From assembly GCA_030765045.1 (NCBI GenBank), contig CM060962.1, forward strand, positions 216,185,031 through 216,249,030: DNA of 64,000 nt. Reading direction: 5' to 3'. This document shows, one piece after another, positions 14,247-25,878 of this stretch (positions are counted from its first letter, which is position 1; each line of letters opens with the position of its first letter). The notes under the pieces were generated by a model that saw only the letters and a program-made list of their open reading frames with translations, was not told the origin of the DNA and did no database searches. The DNA is from Tenodera sinensis. Lineage: Eukaryota; Arthropoda; Insecta; Mantodea; Mantidae. The translations under genes and the position numbers were made by a program.

Positions 14247-14812
14247 GTGTCTTGAAACATATTTATTTGTTATTAGTCTTGAAACAACAGTAAAGCAGTG
14301 TTGGTTTACAATTTAGGGTTGGATAGGCTTACCCGTTACGGACAATGTCAAGTTGTGTTGATGAAGTCGGGAGGCCCAGTCAACATAGTTGACCCGTCGG
14401 GTGGCGACCGCCACCTCAGCGGCGTGGAGCACAGCACACAGCAGTTCCTGGACAAGATTCCCCCCGAGCGAGCTCTCAGAGCCCGGTTATAACGCGTCCT
14501 GTCCTCTATGGGGGTCTTGCAATTGCAATGGTGGCTTTTACCATATTTGGTATGTTCTAGAAAATTCTTAAGACACGTGACATCGCATGATGCAACCATT
14601 CCAGCAGTTACTATGCGGAAGGGTGACATCATAGAAAAGTCCATAGGGACTACCATAGGAAGTGGTGAACCACCCATGTCCGGTCACATATATATCTTAA
14701 GATATGTGTAACAAGTTAAAGGAATTGTAAAATGTGATTTATCACAAATTTAGAAGCTTAATAAAATGTTATAACTTAATATAAAATAGTACTTCTCAAT
14801 CACAGACGTGAC
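14184..14812 (-). repeat. Repeat Y, copy 2, with poly(A) tract
   Basis: This copy is near-identical to 6823-7412 apart from a 23-bp deletion and a few substitutions. On the minus strand it ends in AATAAATATGTTTCAAGACACC followed by about 60 A (plus strand T at 14190-14245), as a retroposed RNA would. Its 5' end (14812) directly abuts the (AAT)n array. The high identity of the two copies suggests a recent copying event. Confidence 0.65.
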
Positions 14813-15542
<730 letters not shown>

Positions 15543-16234
15543 TCCCCCTTTTAGGTTTTTCTTTCGGGCCTAAGTCCCGAAGCACCAAACGGCGAGATGC
15601 CCCTTCTAAAAACAGTTAAACTATTTTTAACAACCTGAAACTTGTCATAAGAAAATAACCGCAGCTTTTATTTTAAATTAATTACCATGAACTGAGACTT
15701 CTTAAGAGATCCAACGACATGTGATATTTTCCTGAGCGTCTCTTAAGATGTTTTCGAAGTTAAAATATTGATTAACTTGCAACTGAATGCGAATAAAGTC
15801 TAGGGAATTTTCATGGGTCTACAAAATATCAAATCACATAATCTAATAGTGAAACCTCCAACATGTAGGCAGACATGCAAGATATAAAATTGTTATGTTG
15901 GTGTTTTTAAATGACAAGAACACAAGTGAAGGTGTTAAATAAGCAACATTAACACTTGTAAGCCATTGTTGATGATGCAATTTGTTTAAAATATGCCGTT
16001 AGAAGTCTGCTAAAAGTGTGCTATTCTTGAAATTGTCCTCTGAAACTTCAATAAACATCAGAATACTTTACATATGCGAACGCATCTAAAATGTAGTGTT
16101 TGTAAATATTCAAGTTCTTCAGAAAAAAGAAAAGTCGAAATCGTATTAAAGAGGCTGTGTCTTTCTTGGGAGACATGGTACCACTTCAGTTATTTGCTAT
16201 ACTAAGAGATCCTTGGAAATGCATAACCGATTAC
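15543..16234. other. No gene recognised
   Basis: AT-rich sequence. It starts with a small GC hairpin (TTCGGGCCTAAGTCCCGAA near 15562-15582). Nothing else was recognised. Confidence 0.5.
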
Positions 16235-16296
16235 AGGCCAATTTTATATATTTTTTAAATTTATTTATTATTTGAAGTCGCTTCAACATATCGCGA

Positions 16297-17682
16297 CTAA
16301 ACATTGAGAAAAAAAAAAGGAGGAAACAAATCATGAAGTTTACATTGAATTGAAACATTAACTTTGCATGCCTTGATGAACTTGATGATTTTCTTGTGAT
16401 ATTGTTGATCACCCAAAGCTAGCTGAAGGTTCTCAGGAACTCCATACTGAAGTCGCTGGTGAGTGTATCTTGGGCAAACAGTGAGCAGATGCTGAACGGT
16501 AAGAGTAGGATCACACAGAGTACATTTAGGAGGAAGTTCACGGGACTGAATGTAGGAATGAGTGAGTGCAGTGTGGCCAATGCATAATCGGGTTATTAGA
16601 ACCTGGTCTCGCCGGGTTAGTGTTCTAATTGTTGTGGATAGGTTAGGTATTGGACAGATATCATGCAGTTTGCTGTTGGATGTAGTTGTCCAATCTGTCC
16701 TCCATCGGTGTAGGATAGTTCTTTTAAGATGTCGTAAATAGTCTTCATGTGGTAACTTAAGATCTGGTAAGTTTGGAGGATGCTTGGTAGCTTCTTTTGC
16801 GGCAGTGTCAGCAAGATCATTTCCTGGTATGTTACAGTGAGATGGTATCCATGCCAAGATCAGTTGTTTACCTGATGAAATAAGTTCACTGTATAATTCA
16901 CGTATCTCCCTTACCAAGGTGTGGCAAGGAGATCGTTGTTGAATAGCCATTAATGCACTAAGGGAATCCGTATATATATAATGAATGATTTGAAGTCTCC
17001 ATTCTTTGATATATATATAATCCATGGCGAAACGTATAGCAAACAGTTCACTAGAGAAAATGGTGAGAGTGTCTGGTAGACTATACATCATGGTGTGGTT
17101 AGGAGCAACCACCGCACAGCCATTATTGCTGTCACACCGGGAACCATCGGTATAAATTGGCTCAAAATTGGCATACGTGTCACAGAATTCTTTGAACAGC
17201 ATGATAAAACAAGATTTCTGGGTATGAGCCTTCACATATTTTGTCAAAGTGGTGTTGATGACAGGTGATTTTATTCTCCATGGTATATCATTTATGTTGA
17301 AGGTACGGGAAATGAAAGAAGGAATAGTCAGATTAAACTCTTCAAGGTATGTAACAATTCTTTGGGAGAAGGGTTGGATAGGGAATCCTTTGGGTTGAGT
17401 ATTATCTTGGAGTGATATATAAGCAACTGCACCAGAATTAGGTCTGGTTAAGGTCTTGGTAAAATAAGTAAGACTTAACATTTTACGTCGGAAAGAAAGT
17501 GGTGGTTCACCTGCTGCAATTTTTAGACTCTCTGTAGGACTAGTATGGAATGCCCCAAGTGCAATTCTTAGAGCTGTGGTTTGAACAGTGTCCAGCATTT
17601 TAAGACTTGATAGTTTGGCGGAGTTATAAACAATAGAACCGTAATCCCACTTGGAGAGGATGGTCAGTGCGAAATAGAACAC
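16297..17682 (-). pseudogene. LINE polyprotein: RNase H and zinc knuckle (461 codons)
   Basis: An open frame of 461 codons starting inside the RT thumb region. RNase H is at about residues 172-300: YTDGSR (D179), SSEL (E212), YTDS (D239) and GNDLADTAAK (D292), so all four acidic residues of the catalytic set are kept. A zinc-binding pattern follows: C387-x2-C390-x7-H398-x4-C403, just after the RLCIGHTALTHSYI motif typical of these LINEs. The first 60 residues continue the thumb (KMLDTVQTTALRIALGAF). The final residues (FPPFFFLNV) look like read-through beyond the true end. The enzyme would cut RNA in RNA/DNA hybrids during retrotransposition, but this truncated copy cannot move by itself. Confidence 0.85.
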
Positions 17683-17935
17683 TGAGATCGGCTCCCCACC
17701 CTTTGGCAGATAAGACTTTTAAAAGATTAAGCCAATCAGCTTTAAGGAGCTTAAGATGGTGTATCCAAGTCAACTTATGATCAAAGTGCATGCCCAGTAT
17801 ACGGACGGTATTTACCACTGGGAGTTGGCAGTTGGTAATGTGTAGTATAGGGTTTGGGCTAGGAGTTTTCAATCTGGAGAAAAGAATAGCTTGACTTTTT
17901 TGGGAAGAAAAAATAAAATATCTTTATCATAAAGC
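17624..17935 (-). pseudogene. LINE reverse transcriptase thumb fragment
   Basis: This frame precedes the RNase H frame and overlaps it in another phase. It reads through RILGMHFDHKLTW, HHLKLLK and LLKVLSAKGWGADLSVL, the classic segment after the RT palm of I/Jockey LINEs (LGxxFDxKLTWxxH...WGAD). The frame is open to the truncation point near 17935 and lacks the upstream YADD box. A frameshift near 17650-17690 separates it from the next segment. Confidence 0.8.
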
Positions 17936-19545
17936 ATTTAGTCACTCATTCTTCAAAACCATTTATAAGGTATTCGAGATTCTTAAGGAAAGGTTAATAA
18001 CTGTCACAAATTGCCAACAAATGATACTTTGGTTCTTTGTGCATTCTTATTAATTAGAATTTCTTCCGTAATTTGATATAAATTTAAATTTTAACCGTAA
18101 TTCTTATATTTCAAATATAAAACCTTGAATCTGGTCATTTTTACTGTGAATTCTGTTCACTTCACAGAAAAATACTCCTCCACACTTTGGAATAGAGTGG
18201 TAAACTTTAGACCATCTTTAGGGAAAGTTTTGTTCTACAAATTTATGTTATTGAGTCTTGCAGCTTTTGTGTGCTCAACTCAAGTAGTTTCTTTGCAAAT
18301 ACACATGAGTTTGTTGTTTCCAGTGTTGCTTTTAAAAGTTTTCTCACCTGTGAATGACATTTTTTCGGTATAAATGAACCACTGTCTCAAAAACTATTGA
18401 AGACAGCTAAATTTAATTTTAGGATAATAAAAGCAACCTATAAGTGCTACTTTGGTTCTACTTAGGTTAATAGCACGGTTAGTCATTTAAAAAATGCTGA
18501 TAAACGTCAATCAAAATGTGGTATAATTAAAAAAACCTATATCCCTTAATAAAGAAGCATGTTAAGTAAAAGTGTATCAATTAACTTTGGAGGAATGCAT
18601 CCACATCCTGTAAACATTCTCGTTTGATATCTTAAATTGTTCCTGAGATAATGGTTAATGAATTTAGCAGTGTTAACATTGGCGGGATAAGAGTTTAATA
18701 TCCCCTTAAATACAACTGCAGTTCTCATTTATGCCTAATTTGTTTCAATAATATAAACTATATATTTTATAGCACATAGTTTGTTATTGATTGCTTAGTT
18801 ACGAGAAATGTTAAAGAATTGCTAATATCCTCCCGAGGCTAATATTTGTTACCGTCTTCGCGGACACAAAGGATATTTCTTGTCAGCACAATAAACACAA
18901 ACTATATTTAATATATTAAAAATAGGAACATTGAAACACACATTGGCTTTATAGACTTCGATTAACCTTCCCACCCAGTTGACAGACCAAATTATGGCAA
19001 ATGTTTATGAATTAAAGGATAGCCTTATGGCTTGTTGAAGCAAAAAGGAATTACATGAATACAAACTTAATATTACAGGTTTGATTTAAAATAGCAGGGA
19101 CCGTTAAGACTAACCCTGGGTTAAAGCAAGATACAGTTTATCACCAGCTTTTGTTTAATACGAAATTTTAAATAAAAGCTACTTTTAGTAAACCTATGAA
19201 TAAGAGTTATTAATAAAACACGTATGAATAATATTTGTTTGCAGAAGATCTGCTCATAATTATAAAGAACACTTCTAAAAATGAAGTAAGGGAAAAAATA
19301 ACGCTAGAGCCATTGCAATATCCAAAACATCGTACGGCAATGAAACTTCGTTTCCGATGACAAAGTAGAAGGATAGAGTTCCTTAGGAAAGTAAATTATT
19401 GCATCAAACTCTAAAGGATCAACAATATGGAAATAAAAAGCGGAAGTAAAAGCAAAACCTTAATGATGATGTAATGAACTATAGACAAAAATGGATTGAG
19501 CATGGTATTTTATGAAGCCAAAATGAGCTATTGTCTAATCCTTGG
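17936..19545. other. No gene recognised
   Basis: AT-rich sequence. Short frames at 18125-18373 (+) and 18546-18728 (-) have no family signature. No SINE head or TIR pair was recognised. Confidence 0.5.
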
Positions 19546-19550
19546 AGTGA

Positions 19551-19571
19551 TTGTTATTGTTATTATTATTA

Positions 19572-19660
<89 letters not shown>

Positions 19661-19661
19661 G

Positions 19662-19697
<36 letters not shown>

Positions 19698-20112
19698 GTA
19701 TTAGTATTACTATTCTTATTATTCTTATTATTAAATTCATATTTTACCACCCACGGGAGGAAGGGATAAAGTGAAAGAAACCATAGGAGGGTGCAAGCGC
19801 CAGGCAGACAGATCACAGAGACGCGCTTAAGTCCCTAATGGTTACAGGCTCGAGGACCTGGCTCACAGCTGGAGCTGCCTGGAGAGAGCGATGAACGACC
19901 AGTATACCAAGCAGCCCTCTATTGTCTGAAAGATGTGAAGCAAACGTAATGAAAGGGAAATTATGGGAAGGAAATCGTGGTACATGAGAAACCACTCTAA
20001 CATTCACCTACCTACCATAAAATAGCAATGTCAGGGTGGGAGGTCAACGGGAATCGAACCCATGACCTCCTGAATGCGAGCCTCATATGTAACCGCAGAG
20101 CCATCTCATACA
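19551..20112 (-). repeat. tRNA-derived SINE (family E) with (AAT)n tail
   Basis: On the minus strand, the head near 20040-20110 reads GGCTCTGCGGTTAC ... GGTTCGATTCCCG, a tRNA-like A-box region and a good B box. The body runs to about 19740 and is followed by an AAT-type array (plus-strand ATT, 19551-19737) that would be its 3' tail. This is the clearest case here of a SINE ending in a trinucleotide array. Confidence 0.75.
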
Positions 20113-20157
20113 GTATTCGATGTTTACTATTTGTATCTGCAAAGATAACACATACAA

Positions 20158-20500
20158 GGGAGGCGCCGTGGCCGAGTGGTTAGACAGCTCGTCTCTCACC
20201 AAGGCGTTTGGTGTCGATCCCAGGGAAGCTTGTGTGAGATTTGTTGTGGACAAAGCGGCATATGGGCGGGTATTCTCCGGGTTCCCCTGTTTTTCCCACC
20301 ATTCATTCCACCAACTGCTCAATAGTCATCATTCCTTTCACCTATTTCGCTCGTATTTTGTATCACCTACTTCACTCTCAGGCTTTGGGCTGATAACCTA
20401 TCCTGGCCACCCTGATCCAGAGTTTGTCTGCTCCTTGACAATCATCTGACACCAGGTCCTGGGGGCTGAAGTCCTCCGTACGAAGTGAGTAAACAGAAGA
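20158..20500 (+). repeat. tRNA-derived SINE (family C), copy 1
   Basis: It begins GGCGCCGTGGCCGAGTGGTTA, like the 5' end of a Ser/Leu-type tRNA, with B-box-like TGTCGATCCCAG at about 20212. The body includes 'gtattctccgggttcccctg' and a GAT-rich tail near 20497-20515. A reversed copy lies at 58905-59125. Confidence 0.8.
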
Positions 20501-20515
20501 AGATGATGATAATGA

Positions 20516-21325
20516 TAACGCTTGAGAGTACCTAACAGAATTTATGCTTCCAATGAACAGCTCACTTTGGAAAAAGGAATGATAAAAGATTCATAAAAAC
20601 CGTTAGGCTTATAGCTATTGAACAATCTAAAATTTCTCGAAATTTAGAGAAAATAGAACTACCGTTTTTGAAATGAACAGAAGTATTTTTATATTGTGAA
20701 CATTTAAATAGATTGCTTCTAATTTTCTAAAGTTCTAGCTATTTAATAATTATAACAAGGAAATCCAAAATTAAACAACCAAAATCAGGCTCTATTTTGA
20801 GCTCAAGAAATATTTCAATGAAACTTTAAAGTCAAATTTTTGGATTGAATGTAGTGAGTTTTCGATTTTCAGAGTGCAGTAGCACACAATAAATCTGCAG
20901 AGCAAGTTCCTAACATTTTCGTTTAGGTTTCGATGCACTTCCTAGACGTATCAAGCGATAACAATATCAATAGAGTGAAGTATGATTGATTTGAGTGGTA
21001 TCTTTTGACATGTGGCCATGTAGCAAGGCGTTTGCTTGCAGTGCAGTCGCACCTGTGTGAACCCAGAGCTGCCATGTGGGATGCGAGTGCCTCAGACGCG
21101 TGCCATAATAACAAGGGAGCACGCCCCAGGCAGGCTGCCGTCCGGGACCCACCTGGCCTCACCTGCTCTGCCCCTTCCTTCCCCAATCTCTGCCGCCGCC
21201 TACCTTCACTTTTTATCATTGCGGTTAGATTTGTTTACCAAACAAAATATCAGTCGTTCAACTTTTTCGCTGCCGAATCAAAATAACGGGACATCATATT
21301 ATTATACTTTTATATACATGCATGT
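20516..21325. other. No gene; GC-rich patch at 21005-21215
   Basis: AT-rich sequence interrupted by about 210 bp of GC-rich DNA (21005-21215) that is open in several frames on both strands. No recognisable protein motif. The patch may be an old repeat or a diverged SINE body. Confidence 0.45.
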
Positions 21326-21610
21326 AAAAAAAATCTGATGATTTGCACTCACATGATTTTCTCTACTCTTGCACTAACTATTCATACAAACTCTTATTTA
21401 TCTATCTTCTTCATGTTAGTCGAGATAAACATTTGCAGAAATCACCTTATTGTTAATTTTCCTATAAGTGGAAGGGGAATGTGAGAATACAGTAGGCTTT
21501 GAGCGATATCCTTTAAAGCTTTGGAACTCCGTTCTCTTTGCAAGACCAGGATATAAAAAAATGAATAGCGATTTTCCATTTCTGGAAAGTTCTCACAAAA
21601 CAGACCGCAG
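21326..21610 (+). repeat. HP repeat, left part
   Basis: Forward HP copy. It starts AAAATCTGATGATTTGCACTC, with the 12-mer-like TTTTCTCTACT, then 'gagataaacatttgcagaaa' and 'aatacagtaggctttgagcg'. It is truncated after about 285 bp. Confidence 0.75.
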
Positions 21611-23002
21611 TTTTTACCTGTCAGTGAAGCAGCACCATCTGTGGACAAACGTACACACCAGTCCAACGACAAATTTAATTTTAATCGTATAAAAGCATCA
21701 AGAATGTTAAAAGTATTCTCTCTCGAAGGTTCTGGTAATTGTTTACATCATAGAATTTCATCAGCAATAGCACCTGAAACGTCAAAATACCGAACATATA
21801 TGGGCAGCTCAGCATCATCAGACACACCCAACGTTCATCGATTTAAATCGCAAATCTTTTGTCCATTTTAATATTTTCTATTTATTCAACAATATATTGT
21901 GTCATACATTGAATTTTAATGTTAGAATTACAAATTATATTGATTGCTTTAACGGAAATTTTGTGTAACATTTTATCTGCTACAATCAAAGAACCAGAAA
22001 TAATAAGAGATCAAGCTGCGGTATAAGGTGATTTATTTTTTCACATCTAGCAAGCTAACTCATGCTTCCAGTGCTATATTTGTTGATTTCGTATTATTTT
22101 TTAACTTTTAGCAAAATTTTCTGCTTTGAGCCTGAAGAATTCGACTGACTTGTCTTAATAATTGCCGTGATTGGTTACCAAGTATCTGTAAAGTAGGCAT
22201 AGCTTTATAAAATTACTCGACAGAGTTTGATTGCAAATAATGGAGAGGGAAAGATGGGGATCACACGTTTGATGCGAATCCATATTTAATGCAAGATTTA
22301 CTGTAATACCTGTATTTCACATTTCTCGGGAAATAGTGTTGAAGTTTGATCATATACCTACGACTTGCTCGTATATGGTCCAACTTCAACACCATTTTCA
22401 ACGATGTCTCGTGGAACACGCGTTTTCGCACTTTTCACTGGCGGTGGTTCAACACTATCTTCACTATCACTTGTTTAATTTATTTTACGTTTTCCTCTTT
22501 TAATGAATTCGTCCATCTTACAACAAAAGTTAAAATATATAGTCAACTACCACAATAAGAAAAAGAAATTTACCTAATGGTGATAATCTGAAAATAAGTT
22601 CAAAATACCTGTGAGACTTTGAATGAAAAAGAAGAACCTGCACATAATAGTCACGAACATATACTGAGTACTGAAAGATTGTAAGTCATTCAATAACGTA
22701 CACCCGCAGACAGTTGTTGTCGGTGTTGAAACAAAGAATTTTAAGGTCAGCATACACTGTCCAGTTCTTAAACACTTGGCCATTGCTATTCTGTTGTATC
22801 TGTATGTAATAAAATGTTTAATGTAGCTATTTCTACAAATATCTCGATTAAATGGAATAGAAAGATAAGCTAACAGGAAGTAAATAGAAAAAAAATTATT
22901 AGTGAGTACAGCTGTAAAATGATAGTTGGGTAGACCGGTAGAGTAAGCAAAATGGATTCTTGGGCAGAGGGCAACTTTCGTAAGAATAGTTTGTAAACCC
23001 AC
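21611..23002. other. No gene; contains a 22-bp hairpin at 22336-22392
   Basis: AT-rich sequence. The inverted repeat 22336-22357/22371-22392 (GTGTTGAAGTT... with 20 of 22 pairs matching, loop 13 nt) is the only structure noticed. Short frames here have no family signature. Confidence 0.5.
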
Positions 23003-23925
23003 CATGGTTGCCAACTCGTACGATAATTATGGGGGCATACGATAATTTGAATGTTTGTACTCATGGTTGTCAACCCATACGATAATTATAGGCGTGTACA
23101 ATAATTTCGATACCGGCGAAATATTTTCACTGATTTGTCACATCAGTGAAATGAAATTAATTACAAATAGCGACACCACTTTTGCCCTCATAGCCTGTCT
23201 CCACCCCTCTAAGGCAACCATTTCATATCCTACTAATCTTTCTACCCTTTATCCTCATTTTGCCAGTGTTCCCAGATCTGGTAATCTCAATGAAGAAGGC
23301 ACTGCTCAGAAAATTCATGATCAATGGACAAAAGTAGGAATTCGTGATATTGCATGTGAAATAAAGAACATGCCTCAACCTAGCAGTTTCGGGACTGCTG
23401 TTAAACACATGTCACCTTAGTGGAAATACTGATTTCAAAGAACTGGTGGAGGTTGCATTATCATTAATTTCTTTGCCCCACAGAAACGCTTCTTGTGAAA
23501 GAGATTTTTCCAAACTAGGTTTACTAAAAACGAAAATTAGAAAAAGATTGACGCAAGATACGGTAAATGAACTTATTCGGTCGTCTCAGCTTATAAAAGA
23601 ATGTGGTGGGTCCGAAAATCTGCAAACCACCGAGAAGTTAAGTTTATCTGAACCAGAAATATGTATAATGCTGCAACAGTTGAGGAAGGTGAACTTTCAG
23701 ATGAATAGTGCGAGAAACATAAGTACTAAAGGTGTAATACTGATTGAGGTCATCAATCTTGTAAGCGAATAGCATAAACATCAATACTATATCATTTTCA
23801 TAAGTGTTATGCTGACACATTTATTGTTGTAGCATTTGGTTTAAGATGTACGATGATTTTGAATCGAAATCTATAATTTTGAGCGGCCGGTACGATAATT
23901 TTACTTTTAAATATTGGCAACCCTG
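23003..23925 (+). mobile_element. Internally deleted hAT transposon
   Basis: The left end is CATGGTTGCCAACTCGTACG at 23003. The right end, read inward, is CAGGGTTGCCAATATT, ending at 23925. Flanks AAACCCAC (22995-23002) and ATACCCAT (23926-23933) match at 6 of 8 bases, consistent with an old 8-bp hAT target duplication. Only the C-terminal part of a transposase remains. The left terminal segment is duplicated in tandem (23003 and 23062, 59 bp apart). The element cannot move by itself. Confidence 0.75.
23286..23772 (+). pseudogene. hAT transposase C-terminal (dimerisation) remnant
   Basis: The frame from 23413 reads DFKELVEVALSLISLPHRNA then SCERDFSKLGLLKTKIRKRL, the signature of the hAT C-terminal dimerisation region (LP.S.A..ERxFS...KTK.RxRL). 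The preceding piece (IHDQWTKVGIRDIACEIKN, about 23313-23370) lies in another frame, so a frameshift near 23405-23420 separates them. The N-terminal zinc finger and the catalytic core are absent. Confidence 0.75.
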
Positions 23926-23933
23926 ATACCCAT

Positions 23934-25144
23934 TACTAAATGATAGTAGAGAAAGTCATATAAGTGCTACAATTAGATTCTTTTCCTGTCTGGTTCATGT
24001 TAATTGAGATAAACGCTTGGGAAAATTCACATTTCGTTGTGGGTACAAGAGGTAATTGGTAACAGTACATAGAAGCGATAGTCAAATCCTTAAACAGCAA
24101 GTTGCTAAATCTTGAAATTCAAAACTCGTTTTATGATATCACGAGGGGAAAAATGCCTAGCGTGTAATTCATAGTGCTTTTCTACTCACTATCGTTTACT
24201 CTAACTATAAAAAGGTGTTTACCAACTAATCATGTAAAAGAGCTTGTTTTTCTATTTACTTCCTGTTAGTAAAGACAAAAATTTGCAGAAATTGTTTCAT
24301 AACACATTTCTTGTAGGATACAGGAGCTTAAGCCAAGGCCACAAGGTGGGCTTTAGAAATCCCATACACTCTCCTATACTACGAGAAACAACTAGATATG
24401 TAGTGTAGTGAACGATTAAAGCCAATAACAACGAAAATCCTGGAAATGACTCATGATAGAAAAAGGCAGGCCTGGGCAAATCGCGCGTTAGCTTGAGTAA
24501 CCTTAACTTTTTCGTGCTACATACAGTTAATAGTCAAGGTCATGACCAATTCGTGCTCTCTGAGCACCAGTTCCCCAGTCCGAGAAAAAGGTTGTTTGAA
24601 TCGAATATTGTATTTCAAGAACATCTACTCAGTTTGGTAAATATTTGTGTATTTCTATTTCTTGTGGCTTACAAGGTATACAAAATTATACATAAGTAAT
24701 TACGAGAAAAGAGAATTCACAGACTATTCACACAAAATTAAAGTTATTCATTTTATTATCTATGTAAATATTTTAAACATACCATATTTTAATCAAAATC
24801 GTTAGAGCTGTTTTAATAAAATAACTAACCACAGCAGACACACGCAAGTACACACAAGGACGTTTTTCTAAAAATCGTTCTTTTTTGGTTTCAGGGAACT
24901 CAAAACATATTTCAACTAATAACACGATATCGAATTTTTGTAGGAAATTCTGCTGTTACCTGATATTATTTGCTTGACTTCGCTTACTTTTTGTTGAATC
25001 CCACACACCCACGGACCTTTCTTAAACCTTTTTTATTCAGGGGACGTCAAATCGTGTCTTTCAACTGAAATCTCCGTATCAAATTTTTTGGTGGAATGCA
25101 GTATCTTCTCTACCTACTATGTACGTGGTAGAGAAAGTAAAAAT
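23934..25144 (+). repeat. HP repeat fragments ending in a full HP right end
   Basis: Forward HP sequence with interruptions: left-part fragments near 23940-24100 and 24230-24330, middle sequence at 24740-24830, and right-part sequence to AGAGAAAGTAAAAAT ending at 25144. The right-part signature block appears twice (near 24870-24930 and 25020-25090), so it is rearranged. The 24331-24735 segment is unrecognised filler. Confidence 0.6.
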
Positions 25145-25878
25145 CTGGCGTGTTGCACTCACAGTTCTTAAAAACTCTTGTTCCTCTATCTTCTTCAGGT
25201 TAGTAGGGATAAACATTTGCAGAAATTACCTCATTGCTAATTTTCTTGTAGGTGCAAGGGGAATATGGGAATACAGAAGGCTTTGAGCGATAGTCAAATC
25301 ATTTAAAGCTGATCGCTATATGAAGGACTTGAAATCCTGTTCTTTTTGCATGGCCAAGAGATTTCCATGTGAGAAAAGCTTTGAGTATTGCAAAACTTAT
25401 ACAAATAACAAGGAATATCTCCTAAATGGTTCACTCCACAAAAAATGTGTTTGGGCATAACATGTGCGTTTGAACGAGATCTGCATTTTTGTGCAATAAG
25501 ATTTAGGCTATCTCTTACGGTTTAGTGGTTACGCAAAAGTCATCAAGGGTTAACAAGACCGCATGGGTAGCCAGAAAATTCAAAATATGTATTTCATTTG
25601 CCATAAAGTGTGTTAAACATAAGACATTTTAATCAAAATCATTATAGCCATTTTTTAAAAAATTAAAATTTTCGAAAAATTTTACATGTAAAGGGTAGTT
25701 TAGGATGGACGAATTTTCTTAAAAATCTTGTATAGCATCCTTAAAGGATATTACATTTAAATACCAACATTGGTTTTTAACCGACCTTTCGTTTATATTG
25801 CCGGTGAAAACTCATCAAAACTTTGGGCCGAATACAATGTTTCCCCTATTTACTATACGTAGTAGAGAAAGTAAAAAT
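25139..25878 (+). repeat. HP repeat in head-to-tail tandem with the previous copy
   Basis: This copy begins AAAAATCTGGCGTGTTGCAC directly at the end of the previous one and shares its AAAAAT. It runs through 'ggaatatctcctaaatgg' and 'taatcaaaatcattatagcc' and ends CTATACGTAGTAGAGAAAGT plus AAAAAT at 25878. It lacks the (CA)n tract. Confidence 0.8.

Larger units (their letters stand above)
16235..17935 (-). mobile_element. 5'-truncated I/Jockey-type LINE
   Basis: The minus strand encodes the end of a non-LTR retrotransposon polyprotein: the last part of the reverse transcriptase, an RNase H domain and a CCHC-like zinc knuckle. The RT palm catalytic region is missing because the copy starts near 17935. 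The 3' end shows an A/T-rich tail (AATAATAAATAAATTT near 16250-16270), in keeping with the simple-repeat tails of I-clade elements. At least one frameshift (about 17650-17690) breaks the frame. RNase H downstream of RT places it in the I/R1/Jockey assemblage; the exact clade is uncertain. Confidence 0.85.

Noticed and set aside
20158..20240. tRNA-Ser/Leu gene
   Set aside because: Only the 5' portion is tRNA-like; it continues into a SINE body repeated at 58905.
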